Source of the DNA: Brachybacterium halotolerans
GTDB taxonomy: Bacteria; Actinomycetota; Actinomycetes; Actinomycetales; Dermabacteraceae
Length of the DNA: 64,000 nucleotides
Reading direction: 5' to 3'
NCBI RefSeq assembly: GCF_016623465.1
Contig: NZ_JAEDAJ010000008.1
Location: 90,151-154,150, forward strand
Below are positions 8,533 to 17,135 of this stretch, piece after piece. Position 1 is the stretch's first letter. Every line of letters begins with the position of its first letter. Position numbers and translations under genes: made by a program. The notes beneath the pieces were generated by a model, which saw nothing but the letters and a program-made list of their open reading frames with translations, was not told where the DNA came from and ran no database searches.

Positions 8533-10188
8533 ATGATCAACCTGGCGCTGGTCATCGGCCTGCTCGCCGTCACCGTCGTCTGCGTCGCCCTGGGCGAGCG
8601 TCTGCGACTCCCCTATCCGATCCTCATGCTCCTGGCGAGCTCCGCGATCGCCTGCATCCCCGGTCTCCAGCACCTCGAGATCGACGAGGACCTGATCCTC
8701 CCCCTGTTCCTGCCGCCGCTGCTGTTCGCGACCGCGCAGAAGACCGACTGGTCCGTCTTCCGCTTCCGCTGGCGCACGCTGCTGTTCCTCGCCGTCGGGC
8801 TCACGGCGACCACGGCCGTGCTCGTGGCGGGCGCCGTGTTCTTGCTCGTGCCGGCCGTGTCCATCCCGCTCGCGCTGATGGTGGGAGCGATGGTCGCCCC
8901 GCCCGATCCGGTCGCGGTCGAGGCCGTCGCCGGCCCCGCGCGGATGCCGAGGCGGCTGCTGTCGATCCTGCAGACCGAGGGCCTGTTCAACGACGCCGTC
9001 GCGATCGTGCTGTTCACCGCCGCGCTGAGCGCGCTCACCGGCCCGGACACCCTGGGTGTGGGCCAGGGCGTGGGCCTCGTGCTGAACTTCTTCGTGGGCG
9101 CCGCGATCGCCGTCGCGATCGGCCTCGTGATCGGCTTCCTCTACCGCTTCGCCTCGCACCGCGTGACCACGACGGCCGCGCGCACCGCGATGAGCGTCGT
9201 GGTCCCCTTCGCCGCCTACATGCTCGCCGAGGAGCTGCACGCCTCCGGGGTGATCGCCGTGGTGGTCACCGCGCTGGAGACCCGCCGCCGCGCCCGCGCG
9301 GAGGACTCCGAGGCCCGGATCTCGCGCGCGACCTTCTGGGACGTGGCGAACCTGCTGGTCACCGGCCTCGCCTTCGGTCTGATGGGCATGCAGCTGCGCG
9401 ACATCGTCGCGAACGAGGGCGCGGACGTGCTCCGCTACCTCCCCGTCGCGGCCGTGGCCTGCGTGATCGTGGTGGCGGTGCGACTGGTGGGCATGCTCCT
9501 CATCAAGCCGATCGTCCGCTTCGACGCCGGCGAGGTCCTCTCGCTCAAGGACTCCTCGGTCCTCACCTGGTGCGGGATGCGCGGCCTGGCGACCCTGGCC
9601 CTGGCCCTCGCGATCCCCACCTCGGGGGTCTCCGGGGCGGAGGCCGACGCCCGCAACATGATGGTGATCGTGGCCTGCTCGGTGCTGCTGGTGACCCTGG
9701 TGCCGACGGGCCTCGGGCTGGGCTGGCTGCTGCGCCTGCTCAAGCTCCAGGACGACGGCACGGTCGCCGACCAGGAGATCGCCGAGCTCACCCACCGTGC
9801 GCAGCGCGCCGCCCTGGGTGCGATCCACGAGCGCTTCGAGGAGACCGGCGAGCTCACCGAGGAGCAGATGCGCGCGGTGAAGAAGCGCTTCAAGGGCCTG
9901 CGCCAGGAGCTGGACTCCACGACGCAGGCGATGAGCGCGATCAACCCCGACGGCTCACCGGTGGACCCCGAGGCGCAGAAGGCCCTCGCCGCGCGGCGCA
10001 AGAAGATGAAGCGGGGGCGCGAGCTCATGGTCGCCGCGCAGACCGTGGGCCTGGACGCCGCGCGCACCGAGGTGCTCCTGGCGCGATCGGAGCCCGGCAT
10101 CGACCCCGAGGCGGCCGACGTGGTGCTGCGTCAGCTGGACCTCCAGATGCTCGCGGCCCCGCCGCGCATGCGCGCCCGCAAGCACTGA
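8533..10188 (+). CDS. CPA1-family Na+(K+)/H+ antiporter
   Basis: A 551-residue cation/proton antiporter of the NhaP/CPA1 type in the cytoplasmic membrane. It has 12 or so hydrophobic segments over residues 1-410, including the conserved blocks APPDPVAVEAV and TEGLFNDAVAIVLF (the Asn-Asp ion-binding motif) and the late CGMRGLATLALA block with its conserved Arg. A cytoplasmic tail of about 140 residues is highly charged and helical. It exchanges Na+ or K+ for H+ for pH and salt balance. TAGAGT at 8409-8414 may be its -10; a GGAG lies before the ATG. It is one of three cation/proton antiporters in this window, each from a different family. Confidence 0.9.
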   Translation: MINLALVIGLLAVTVVCVALGERLRLPYPILMLLASSAIACIPGLQHLEIDEDLILPLFLPPLLFATAQKTDWSVFRFRWRTLLFLAVGLTATTAVLVAGAVFLLVPAVSIPLALMVGAMVAPPDPVAVEAVAGPARMPRRLLSILQTEGLFNDAVAIVLFTAALSALTGPDTLGVGQGVGLVLNFFVGAAIAVAIGLVIGFLYRFASHRVTTTAARTAMSVVVPFAAYMLAEELHASGVIAVVVTALETRRRARAEDSEARISRATFWDVANLLVTGLAFGLMGMQLRDIVANEGADVLRYLPVAAVACVIVVAVRLVGMLLIKPIVRFDAGEVLSLKDSSVLTWCGMRGLATLALALAIPTSGVSGAEADARNMMVIVACSVLLVTLVPTGLGLGWLLRLLKLQDDGTVADQEIAELTHRAQRAALGAIHERFEETGELTEEQMRAVKKRFKGLRQELDSTTQAMSAINPDGSPVDPEAQKALAARRKKMKRGRELMVAAQTVGLDAARTEVLLARSEPGIDPEAADVVLRQLDLQMLAAPPRMRARKH

Positions 10189-10276
10189 CGAGCACCGAGA
10201 TCGGCGGGAGCTTTCCACCCCCGGGGCGGGTGCCTGCCCGGTCTGCAGCGCGCAGGCCCCGGCCCCGGGTCGGACG

Positions 10277-11539
10277 TCACCCCTCGGCACCCTCGTGCAC
10301 GCCGGGCTGGGGGATCGGCTCGAGGTCACGCAGCTGCGTGACGTGGCGCGGCTCGAGCTCCTCGATCGAGTGCACCTGGAGCAGGCGCATGGTGCGGGCG
10401 ACCTCCTCGGAGAGGATCTCGATGGTGCGGTCCACGCCGCGACGTCCGCCGGCCATGAGGCCGTAGAGGTAGGCGCGGCCCACGAGCGTGAAGTCGGCGC
10501 CGAGGGCCATCGCGGCGACCACGTCGGAGCCGTGCATGATGCCGGTGTCCACGATGATCTCCGTGGCCGAGCCGACCTCGCGCTTGACCTCGGGCAGCAG
10601 GTGGAAGGGCACGGGCGCCCGATCGAGCTGGCGGCCGCCGTGGTTGGAGAGCACGATCGCGTCGACGCCCAGGTCGGCGAGCTTCTTCGCGTCCTCGACG
10701 TTCTGCACGCCCTTGATGGCGATCTTCCCGGGCCACATCGCGCGGATCTCGCGCAGGTCGTCGTAGTCGATCGACGGGTCCATCGCGGAGTCCAGCAGCT
10801 CGCCGACGGTGCCCCCCGTCGAGGTGAGCGAGGCGAACTCGAGCTTCGGGGTGGTCAGGAAATCGATCCACCACCAGGGCCGCGGGATCGCGTTGATGAC
10901 CACGCCGGGGGTGAGCTGCGGCGGGATCGAGAAGCCGTTCTTCTTGTCGCGCAGGCGGGCGCCCGCCACGGGGGTGTCGACGGTGAAGAAGAGGGTGTCG
11001 AACCCGGCCTTGGCGGCGCGCTCGACCAGCCCGTAGGAGATCGACCGGTCCTTCATGACGTACAGCTGGTACCAGTTGCGCCCGTGCGGGTTCGTGGCGT
11101 GCACGTCCTCGATCGAGGTGGTGCCCAGGGTGGACAGCGTGAAGGGGATGCCCGCGGCGCCCGCGGCGCCCGAGCCGGCGATCTCGCCCTCGGTCTGCAT
11201 GAGCCGGGTGAAGCCCGTGGGGGCGATGCCGAAGGGCTGCGCCGAGGGGCCGCCGAGGATCTCCACGCTCGGATCGACGTGGGAGACGTCGGTGAGGATG
11301 CCCGGATGGAACTCGACGTCCTCGAAGGCCTTGCGGGCACGGTGCATCGAGATCTCGCGCTCGGCGGCGCCGTCGGTGTAGTCGAAGGCCGCGGCCGGAG
11401 TGCGGCGCTTGGCGATCTTCCGCAGGTCGTAGATGGACTGCGCCTTCTCCAGTCGGGTCCCGGTGAAGTCGAGCGAGGGCTTGCGGAACTTCATCAGCTC
11501 GAAGATCTCGTCGGGCTTGGGGAACTGGCGGGTGACCAT
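10277..11539 (-). CDS. lldD: FMN-dependent L-lactate dehydrogenase / alpha-hydroxy-acid oxidase
   Basis: A 420-residue FMN enzyme that oxidises L-lactate (or another 2-hydroxy acid) to the keto acid and passes electrons to the respiratory chain. The catalytic His300 sits in [10 protein letters not shown] with Arg303 of the substrate-binding motif. The FMN phosphate loop reads [20 protein letters not shown], the variant I associate with actinobacterial LldD2. Length is slightly above the usual 380-400 because of an N-terminal 30-residue extension. The AAGGAGG ribosome site decides the ATG at 11537-11539. It stands alone, without the permease or regulator often seen beside lldD. Confidence 0.9.
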   Translation of the reverse strand: MVTRQFPKPDEIFELMKFRKPSLDFTGTRLEKAQSIYDLRKIAKRRTPAAAFDYTDGAAEREISMHRARKAFEDVEFHPGILTDVSHVDPSVEILGGPSAQPFGIAPTGFTRLMQTEGEIAGSGAAGAAGIPFTLSTLGTTSIEDVHATNPHGRNWYQLYVMKDRSISYGLVERAAKAGFDTLFFTVDTPVAGARLRDKKNGFSIPPQLTPGVVINAIPRPWWWIDFLTTPKLEFASLTSTGGTVGELLDSAMDPSIDYDDLREIRAMWPGKIAIKGVQNVEDAKKLADLGVDAIVLSNHGGRQLDRAPVPFHLLPEVKREVGSATEIIVDTGIMHGSDVVAAMALGADFTLVGRAYLYGLMAGGRRGVDRTIEILSEEVARTMRLLQVHSIEELEPRHVTQLRDLEPIPQPGVHEGAEG

Positions 11540-11685
11540 GGAGCCTCCTTGTGCGAGGTGCGGTGCCGGGGCATCGCGTGCGGATCTTTCCTGGACCTCG
11601 GGTCGACGACGGCGGCACGTCGCCGTCGGCCGGGCGGGCGGGGATCGGGAGGGCCGGCGGTGTGGGACACCGTCGGCCCGCCCTC

Positions 11686-13887
11686 TCAGCGTGTCACGAG
11701 TTCGAGCACGGGGACGCCGGGCGGGGTGAAGCCGAAGACCTGTCCGTAGAAGGACAGCGAGGACTCGGTCGCGCGGATGATGCTCTCGGCCTTGCGGAAG
11801 CCGTGCTGCTCGCCGTGGAACAGCAGGTAGGCGTGCGGAATGCCCTTGGCGGCGAGCGCGTCGCGGAACATCTCGGACTGGCTGGGCGGGACGATGCGGT
11901 CCTCGTCACCCTGCAGCAGCAGCACGGGGCACTCGAGCTCGTCGACGTGGCTGAGCGGGGCCCGCTCCGCGTAGAGGTCCTTCCGCTCGGGGTAGGGGCC
12001 GACGAGCCCGTCGATGTAGCGGGACTCGAAGTCGTGGGTGTCGCGGATGAAGTTCTCGAGCTCGGCGACCCCGAAGCTCGAGACGCCCGCGGAGAACGTG
12101 CTGGTGCGGGTCAGGCATGCGAGCGTGGTCCAACCGCCCGCGCTGCCGCCCTCGATGCCGAGGCGGCGGCCGTCGGCCAGTCCGGAGGCGACCAGGTGGT
12201 CCATGACGGCGACGGTGTCGGCGACGTCGACCACGCCCCACTGGCCCTTCAGGCGGTCGCGGTAGGCGCGCCCGTAGCCGGTGGAGCCGCCGTAGTTGAC
12301 CTCGACAACGCCGATCCCCCGCGAGGTGTAGTAGGCGACCGGGAGGCTGAGCACGGGAGGCACGACCGACGTGGGTCCGCCGTGCACGCGGGCGATGACG
12401 GGCGGGAGCTCGTCGGCCGGGCCCTCGATGCCGCTCTGGCGCGGAGCGAACCAGATCGCGTGGACGGTGCCGCCGTCGGGCAGCGGCACCTCGATCTCCT
12501 CTGCGCTCGGGAGGACGTCGGGGTCGGGGGCGTCGTCCCGCGAGGAGCGCACCTGGCGGAGGGCGCCCATGTGCGGGGCCGCGAACCCGCCCTCGATGCG
12601 GGTGAGATAGATGGCGGAGAAGCGGGCCGGGGAGGCGCCGAGCAGGACGAGGCCGCCGTCCTCGCACACGTCCATCCCGGCGATCGAGGTGAGCGGCAGG
12701 TCGAGGTCGACGACCTCCCCGCTGGAGATCGTGAGCACTCCCAGGGTCTCGCCGGCGTGCCTGTGGGCGACGAGCGCGTGATCGGCGTCGAGCACGGCGT
12801 ACCACGTGGTGCCGAGCCCCCACATGGCGCCGCCGAACTCCTGCCGCGCGAAGGGCGAGTCCGCGGGGAGCACGGCGCGGCTCCCGTCGGCCGCGGACCA
12901 CACGCGCGGGTTCCACCAGCCGGACTCGTCGGAGACGAACATCAGGCGCTCGTCGTCGAGCCACTCGGGCTGCAGCACGGAGATCTCCCGGTCCCCCTCG
13001 GCCGCGCCGCCGGGCCCGCCGGAACCGTCAGGGCCGACGGGCCCGCCGGGCCCACCGGGTCCGCCGGCGACGATCTCGCCGGTCCCGGCGCTGCCGCCGA
13101 TGAGCGGGGCGACATGCAGGAGCGTCCCGTCCCAGGGCATGCGCGGGTGCTCCCAGCTGATCCAGGCGACGAGCGTGCCGTCGGGGCTGAGGCGTGGGTA
13201 GGCGACGAAGCGGGAGGCGGGGGTGACGCGGCGGATCGCGCCCGGGTCCTCGGCGGCCGAGCCGTCCAGCGGGACCGCGGCGACGAAGCGCTCGATGTGC
13301 GGGGCGCCGTCGGGATCCGCGCGGGGCCCCTCGACCCCGCCGGTGTGGTCCTCGCAGATCCACCAGATCTCGCGGGAGCCGTCGGCGAGGGTCACCGGGG
13401 TGGGGCAGGCCCAGCGCAGCGAGGGCCCGTGGGCGGACTCGACCTCGGGGCCGACGGGGGTCAGGGGACGCGGCTCGCTGCCCTCGGTGAACGCATAGAC
13501 CCGCTGGTCATCGAAGTTCACGAAGAGCACGAGGGGGTCGCGGAGGACGGCGGGGTCCTCGTCGACGAGGGCGTCCGGGATGGCGGCCCACGACCCTCCG
13601 CCGTACTCGTGCACGCGGGAGCGCGCGTTGAAGGGCGCGGGCAGCACGGTGACCGTCCCGGCGTCCTCGGGGACCGGCACGGGAGAGCGCCCACCCGCGC
13701 CGGTGGGCGTGGCGACGGCATCGGCGGTGCGCACGATCGCCTGCCGCCCTCCCTCGGCGGCGATGCCCTCGACCCACCACAGCTGCTCGCCGACGAACAC
13801 CGGGCCGCCCAGACGCGCTCCCCCGGTGGCGAGCTGCTGGGCGGTGATGGGCGAGGGCCAGGTGCCGTACGGGAGCGTCGTCGTCAT
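11686..13887 (-). CDS. S9 family prolyl oligopeptidase-type serine peptidase
   Basis: A 733-residue cytosolic peptidase of the S9C/acylaminoacyl-peptidase layout. Residues about 1-430 form a beta-propeller with repeated blade motifs; the C-terminal alpha/beta-hydrolase domain carries Ser582 in GGSAGG, Asp663 in GDEDRIVP and His695 in GEQHGF. It should cleave short peptides or dipeptidyl units. A low-complexity Gly/Pro stretch rich in GGP and GPx triplets (encoded about 13010-13085) interrupts the propeller and looks like a repeat expansion in a surface loop. CATACT (complement 13896-13901) ends 8 nt before the ATG without a ribosome site, suggesting a leaderless mRNA; the spacer to the divergent NYN gene is only 45 bp. 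Confidence 0.9.
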   Translation of the reverse strand: MTTTLPYGTWPSPITAQQLATGGARLGGPVFVGEQLWWVEGIAAEGGRQAIVRTADAVATPTGAGGRSPVPVPEDAGTVTVLPAPFNARSRVHEYGGGSWAAIPDALVDEDPAVLRDPLVLFVNFDDQRVYAFTEGSEPRPLTPVGPEVESAHGPSLRWACPTPVTLADGSREIWWICEDHTGGVEGPRADPDGAPHIERFVAAVPLDGSAAEDPGAIRRVTPASRFVAYPRLSPDGTLVAWISWEHPRMPWDGTLLHVAPLIGGSAGTGEIVAGGPGGPGGPVGPDGSGGPGGAAEGDREISVLQPEWLDDERLMFVSDESGWWNPRVWSAADGSRAVLPADSPFARQEFGGAMWGLGTTWYAVLDADHALVAHRHAGETLGVLTISSGEVVDLDLPLTSIAGMDVCEDGGLVLLGASPARFSAIYLTRIEGGFAAPHMGALRQVRSSRDDAPDPDVLPSAEEIEVPLPDGGTVHAIWFAPRQSGIEGPADELPPVIARVHGGPTSVVPPVLSLPVAYYTSRGIGVVEVNYGGSTGYGRAYRDRLKGQWGVVDVADTVAVMDHLVASGLADGRRLGIEGGSAGGWTTLACLTRTSTFSAGVSSFGVAELENFIRDTHDFESRYIDGLVGPYPERKDLYAERAPLSHVDELECPVLLLQGDEDRIVPPSQSEMFRDALAAKGIPHAYLLFHGEQHGFRKAESIIRATESSLSFYGQVFGFTPPGVPVLELVTR

Positions 13888-13932
13888 GGGGCCAGAGTAT
13901 GACGGGCGGCGCGGAGCGGGCAGACTGGACCC

Positions 13933-15171
13933 ATGGCAGACTCCACCGACCCCCGCGTCGCCGTCTACCTGGACTTCGACAACATCGTCATGTCCTGGTA
14001 CGACCGCGTGCACGGGCGCCACTCCTTCAGCCGCGACCGCCAGAAGATCGCCGCCGACCCCACCGACCCCGAGGTCGCCGAGCGCCTCGCCGAGGCCACG
14101 GTCGACGTGGGCGCACTCATCGACCACGCCGCATCCTTCGGCTCCATCATGCTGACCAGGGCGTATGCCGACTGGTCGGCGCCCGTGAACGCCGAGTACC
14201 GCTCGCAGCTGGTCGCGCGCGCCGTGGACCTCGTGCAGCTGTTCCCGGCCGCCGCCTACGCGAAGAACGGCGCGGACATCCGCCTGGCCGTCGACACCGT
14301 CGAGGACTGCTTCCGGATCCCCGACCTCACGCACGTCGTGATCGTCGCCGGGGACAGCGACTACGTCCCGCTCGCCCAGCGCTGCAAGCGCCTGGGCACC
14401 TACGTCGCCGCGGTGGGCGTGGCCGGCTCGACCGCGAAGTCCCTGGCCGCGGCCTGCGACCAGTTCGACTCCTACGAGACGCTGCCCGGCATCGAGCTGC
14501 CCGAGAAGCCGGCGAAGTCCCGCTCCGCGCGCGGCGGCTCCGGCACGAAGAAGGGCCGGGGCGGGGTCGACGGCGGGAACGGATCGGACGGAACGAACGG
14601 CGCGGGCGGGTCGAGCGGGTCCGACGGGTCCGACGGGTCCGACGCTCCCGGTGCCGGGTCCACCGGCGCCGAGACGCCCGACGGCTCCGGTTCCGCTGCC
14701 AAGGGGTCGAAGGGCGCCAAGGGCTCCGCCGGGAACGGCGGCAAGGGCGGCAAGCACAAGGGCTCCGAGCGCGGGGGCGATGCTGCTGACGGCGCGGACC
14801 AGGTCGAAGCTGCCTCCTCCGATGCGGACCTCGTTGCTCTCGATGCGGATCTGGACATCGACGACTCCGACGACATCAGCCCCGAGGAGGCGCAGGCGGC
14901 GGCGAGCAGGCTGCTGGGCCGCGCCCTCCAACTGGGCGAGCGGGACGACACCGAGTGGCTGCACAGCTCGCTCGTGAAGACCTACATGCGCCGCATGGAC
15001 CCCTCGTTCAGCGAGAAGCTGCTGGGCTTCCGCTCGTTCTCCGACTTCCTCAAGGCCAACGACGACATCGCCGAGCTCGAGGAGACCGGGCACGAGCGCC
15101 TGGTGCGCGCGATCGAGCCGCCGGTGAAGCAGACGGCCAAGCGCTCGGGCAGGCGCCGCCGCACCAGCTGA
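13933..15171 (+). CDS. NYN-domain ribonuclease-like protein with C-terminal OST-HTH/LOTUS domain
   Basis: A 412-residue protein of the LabA/DUF88 type. The NYN (PIN-like) domain covers about 8-165, with acidic metal-site residues Asp14/Asp16 in YLDFDN, Asp115 and Asp121 in KNGADIRLAVD, and Asp141/Asp143 in AGDSDY. A disordered linker (about 195-310) is rich in Gly, Ser, Asp and Lys with GSD repeats. The tail (about 315-385) has the OST-HTH/LOTUS look (LHSSLVKTYMRRMDPSF, FRSFSDFLK). NYN is a predicted RNase fold and LOTUS an RNA-binding fold, so RNA processing is the likely role. CAGACT ends 6 nt before the ATG. A strong hairpin follows. Confidence 0.88.
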   Translation: MADSTDPRVAVYLDFDNIVMSWYDRVHGRHSFSRDRQKIAADPTDPEVAERLAEATVDVGALIDHAASFGSIMLTRAYADWSAPVNAEYRSQLVARAVDLVQLFPAAAYAKNGADIRLAVDTVEDCFRIPDLTHVVIVAGDSDYVPLAQRCKRLGTYVAAVGVAGSTAKSLAAACDQFDSYETLPGIELPEKPAKSRSARGGSGTKKGRGGVDGGNGSDGTNGAGGSSGSDGSDGSDAPGAGSTGAETPDGSGSAAKGSKGAKGSAGNGGKGGKHKGSERGGDAADGADQVEAASSDADLVALDADLDIDDSDDISPEEAQAAASRLLGRALQLGERDDTEWLHSSLVKTYMRRMDPSFSEKLLGFRSFSDFLKANDDIAELEETGHERLVRAIEPPVKQTAKRSGRRRRTS

Positions 15172-15240
15172 GCGGCCCCGTCGGCCGACGCGATCGGCGG
15201 GCGAGGTCGGCGCACGTGATCGGCGCACGCGATCGGCCGG

Positions 15241-15297
15241 CGAGAGGTGAGTTGTTGCTCTTATAGAGCCCGAATAGCAGCAACAACTCACCTCTCG
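15241..15297. terminator. Long perfect inverted repeat after the NYN gene
   Basis: Two perfect 19-bp arms, CGAGAGGTGAGTTGTTGCT (15241-15259) and its exact complement (15279-15297), flank a 19-nt loop. It lies 70 bp after the NYN stop. The AT-richer arms stand out from the surroundings. Probably a terminator hairpin; a small palindromic repeat element is the alternative. Confidence 0.65.
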
Positions 15298-15319
15298 GTG
15301 CTCGGTCCGTCGGCCGTCA

Positions 15320-15347
15320 GTCGTCGGTCGTCGGTCGTCGGTCGTCG
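15320..15347. repeat. GTCGTCG heptamer tandem repeat, four copies
   Basis: Four exact head-to-tail copies of GTCGTCG. It lies in the 333-bp spacer 15172-15504 between the NYN hairpin and the ArsR-AHSA1 promoter. The rest of that spacer has no recognisable gene. Confidence 0.85.
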
Positions 15348-15432
15348 AGATCGGCCGGCTCTCGGCGTTGCGGCTCTCCTTCGCCGTCCGGTTCCTCGGC
15401 TCCACCTCGCCCCCGGACCCTCGGCTCTCCCC

Positions 15433-15488
15433 TTGACTCCTGACCCCGGCAAGCGCATGCTCGACATGTGCGGATTTCCGCACATGTC
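15433..15488 (+). promoter_or_regulatory. Promoter and palindromic operator of the ArsR-AHSA1 gene
   Basis: A -35 TTGACT (15433-15438), 17-bp spacer, and -10 CATGCT (15456-15461) predict a start near 15468. Directly over that start lies a perfect palindrome, arms GACATGTGCGGA and TCCGCACATGTC with a 2-bp centre, at 15463-15488. ArsR repressors bind such dyads to block transcription, so autoregulation is very likely. The ribosome site GGAGGT (15494-15499) follows immediately. Confidence 0.75.
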
Positions 15489-15504
15489 TTGGCGGAGGTC
15501 CCCG

Positions 15505-16326
15505 ATGGCCGATCCCGATGCCCGTGCACGGCACACGTCGGTCTGGGACGCCCTCGCCCATCCCGCACGGCGCCGGATCGTCGAGATCCTGCGGGGCGCT
15601 CCCGCGCCCACCGGGCGGATCCACGAGACCCTCGAGGACGAGGGCCTCTCGACCAGCCGCTTCGCGACCCTGCGCCATCTGGAGCAGATGCGCGAGGCGG
15701 ATCTCGTGCTCGCGACCCGCAGCGGCCGTGAACGCATCAACGCCCTGAACGGCTCCGCCCTCTACGAAGCGACGATCGGCTGGCTCGCTCCGCCGGATCG
15801 CTCTCTCGCCACCTCCCTGCACCGACTGCGACTCAGCGCCGAGGAGAACGCCATGTCCGAGGTACGCCACCTCTCCGTCCACCAGTCGATCCTGATCAGC
15901 GCCCCGCGCGAGCGGATCTGGTCCCTGCTCACGCGGGACACCCGCTCGTGGTGGCGCCCGCCGTTCGCACTGCTCGGCGACGCCGACGAGGTCGAGCTCG
16001 TGATCCCCGAGCGCGCCGGCGGGTCGGTGATCGAGCGCTCCGGGCCAGGTCCCGAGCGGACCGCAGCATGGGGCATGCTCGTGCGGCGCGAGGAGGGCAC
16101 CCTCCTGGAGTGGACGAGCGTCGTGTGCGGTGCCCCAGGGGCGAGCGGCACCGTGCGCATCACCCTCGAACCCACTGAGGAGGCCGCTGCGCGCCTGACC
16201 GTGACCCAGGACGCCGTGGGAGCCCTGCCGGATGGCATCGACGCCGACATCGAGCTGGGCTGGTCGAACAAGCTCACCACGATCTCGGGCCTTCTCGCGG
16301 GGCCCGACGGGCAGGATGCCGGCTGA
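15505..16326 (+). CDS. ArsR-family regulator fused to an AHSA1/SRPBCC domain
   Basis: A 273-residue two-domain protein. Residues 1-110 are an ArsR winged helix (VWDALAHPARRRIVEILRG, then STSRFATLRHLEQMREADLVLATRSGRERI); residues about 118-268 are an AHSA1-type SRPBCC hydrophobic pocket starting SVHQSILISAPRERIWSLL. Separate ArsR-SRPBCC pairs are common neighbours; here they are one frame. A GGAGGT site 5 nt before the ATG fixes the start at 15505. An internal ribosome-site-like GAGGAGAACGCC precedes an in-frame ATG at 15852, exactly at the domain joint, so the SRPBCC half may also be made alone. The ligand is unknown; the SRPBCC pocket could sense or sequester a small hydrophobic molecule. 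Confidence 0.88.
   Translation: MADPDARARHTSVWDALAHPARRRIVEILRGAPAPTGRIHETLEDEGLSTSRFATLRHLEQMREADLVLATRSGRERINALNGSALYEATIGWLAPPDRSLATSLHRLRLSAEENAMSEVRHLSVHQSILISAPRERIWSLLTRDTRSWWRPPFALLGDADEVELVIPERAGGSVIERSGPGPERTAAWGMLVRREEGTLLEWTSVVCGAPGASGTVRITLEPTEEAAARLTVTQDAVGALPDGIDADIELGWSNKLTTISGLLAGPDGQDAG
15843..15854 (+). promoter_or_regulatory. Internal ribosome site and ATG at the ArsR/AHSA1 joint
   Basis: GAGGAGAACGCC followed by ATG (15852) lies in frame where the ArsR half ends. The same string (CAGGAGAACGCC-ATG) serves as the real start of the next gene at 16526. It is either a working internal start or the relic of a formerly separate gene. Confidence 0.5.
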
Positions 16327-16382
16327 GCGGGCTCCGCGCCTCTCGACACCGCCCGCACTCCTCCACCGGTGGCCACACGCCC

Positions 16383-16487
16383 CTCACCGCTCACCGCTCA
16401 CCGCTCACCGCTCACCGCTCACCGCTCACCGCTCACCGCTCACCGCTCACCGCTCACCGCTCACCGCTCACCGCTCACCGCTCACCG
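16383..16487. repeat. CTCACCG heptamer tandem repeat, 15 copies
   Basis: Fifteen exact copies of the 7-bp unit CTCACCG fill most of the 199-bp spacer between the ArsR-AHSA1 gene and the second AHSA1 gene. Exactness over 105 bp implies recent expansion and probable copy-number change by slippage. It ends about 38 bp before the downstream start codon. Seven is not a multiple of three, so all three frames are used in turn. Confidence 0.95.
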
Positions 16488-16525
16488 GACGGATCGTCCC
16501 GCATCGCATCACCCAGGAGAACGCC

Positions 16526-17011
16526 ATGTCACTCACGACCATGCACGTCACCCAGTCCATCGTGATCGCCGCGTCCCGGGAGGCCGTGTGGCGCGCCTTC
16601 CGCGAGCACCCCTCTCAGTGGTGGGGCGCGCCCTACACCCTGCTCGATCAGCCCGGGTCCGCGATCGAGATGCCCGTCGAGGTCGGTGCGCCGATCGTCG
16701 AGCACTCCGGATCCCACCGCGCCGCATGGGGCATCCTCACCGAGATCGACCACGAGCGCACCTACGCCTGGACGGGGAACATGGGGATGGGCGGTCCCAG
16801 CTGGGGCACCGTCTCCTACGTCTTCGCCGACGAGGGCGAGGGCACGCGCGTCACCGTCGACCACGTGCAGATGGGCGAGATCCCCGATGGCGTCGCCGCC
16901 GGCTACGACGCGGGCTGGCTGGACCTGAACGAGCGGCTGCGGCTGTTCGTCGAGGAGGGCGAGGCGTACGGGCTCGCGGGCACCAACACGGCTCCGCCGT
17001 CGATCGGCTGA
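16526..17011 (+). CDS. AHSA1/SRPBCC domain protein
   Basis: A 161-residue single-domain SRPBCC protein, paralogous to the C-terminal half of the upstream ArsR fusion: both begin with 'H(L/V)(S/T)(V/Q)-QSI-I-A(P/S)RE--W' and share WW, GAPIVEHSG/GGSVIERSG and AAWG blocks, then DxVxMGxxPDG/DAVGALPDG. Such proteins bind small hydrophobic ligands; enzymatic roles are rare. A CAGGAG site fixes the start. It is separated from its paralogue by a 15-copy heptamer repeat, which could alter spacing or mRNA folding between the two and so their co-expression. A tandem duplication followed by fusion or fission is the simplest origin. Confidence 0.87.
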   Translation: MSLTTMHVTQSIVIAASREAVWRAFREHPSQWWGAPYTLLDQPGSAIEMPVEVGAPIVEHSGSHRAAWGILTEIDHERTYAWTGNMGMGGPSWGTVSYVFADEGEGTRVTVDHVQMGEIPDGVAAGYDAGWLDLNERLRLFVEEGEAYGLAGTNTAPPSIG

Positions 17012-17099
17012 CCCGACGCGAAGCGTCCTGACCCGGCCGATCAGCGCAGTTCGGGCCCGGCCCGGAATGCAGATCCGTCCTCGCCGAATAGGTGCTGCC

Positions 17100-17125
17100 G
17101 GCCCACCGGGTCCACCGGGCCCACG
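17100..17125. repeat. Short CCACCGGG-type repeat in the AHSA1/PhzF spacer
   Basis: The 124-bp convergent spacer 17012-17135 contains CCCACCGGGTCCACCGGGCC, a 9-bp-period simple repeat similar to the one encoding the Gly/Pro loop in the S9 peptidase. No terminator is obvious. Confidence 0.5.
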
Positions 17126-17135
17126 GAACCGGGCC

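Noticed and set aside
13888..15882. Upstream extension of the S9 peptidase frame to 15882
   Set aside because: The extra residues run antisense through the NYN and ArsR genes; CATACT and the ATG at 13887 mark the true start.
16383..16487. CTCACCG tract as a CRISPR array
   Set aside because: Units are 7 bp with no spacers; it is a simple tandem repeat.
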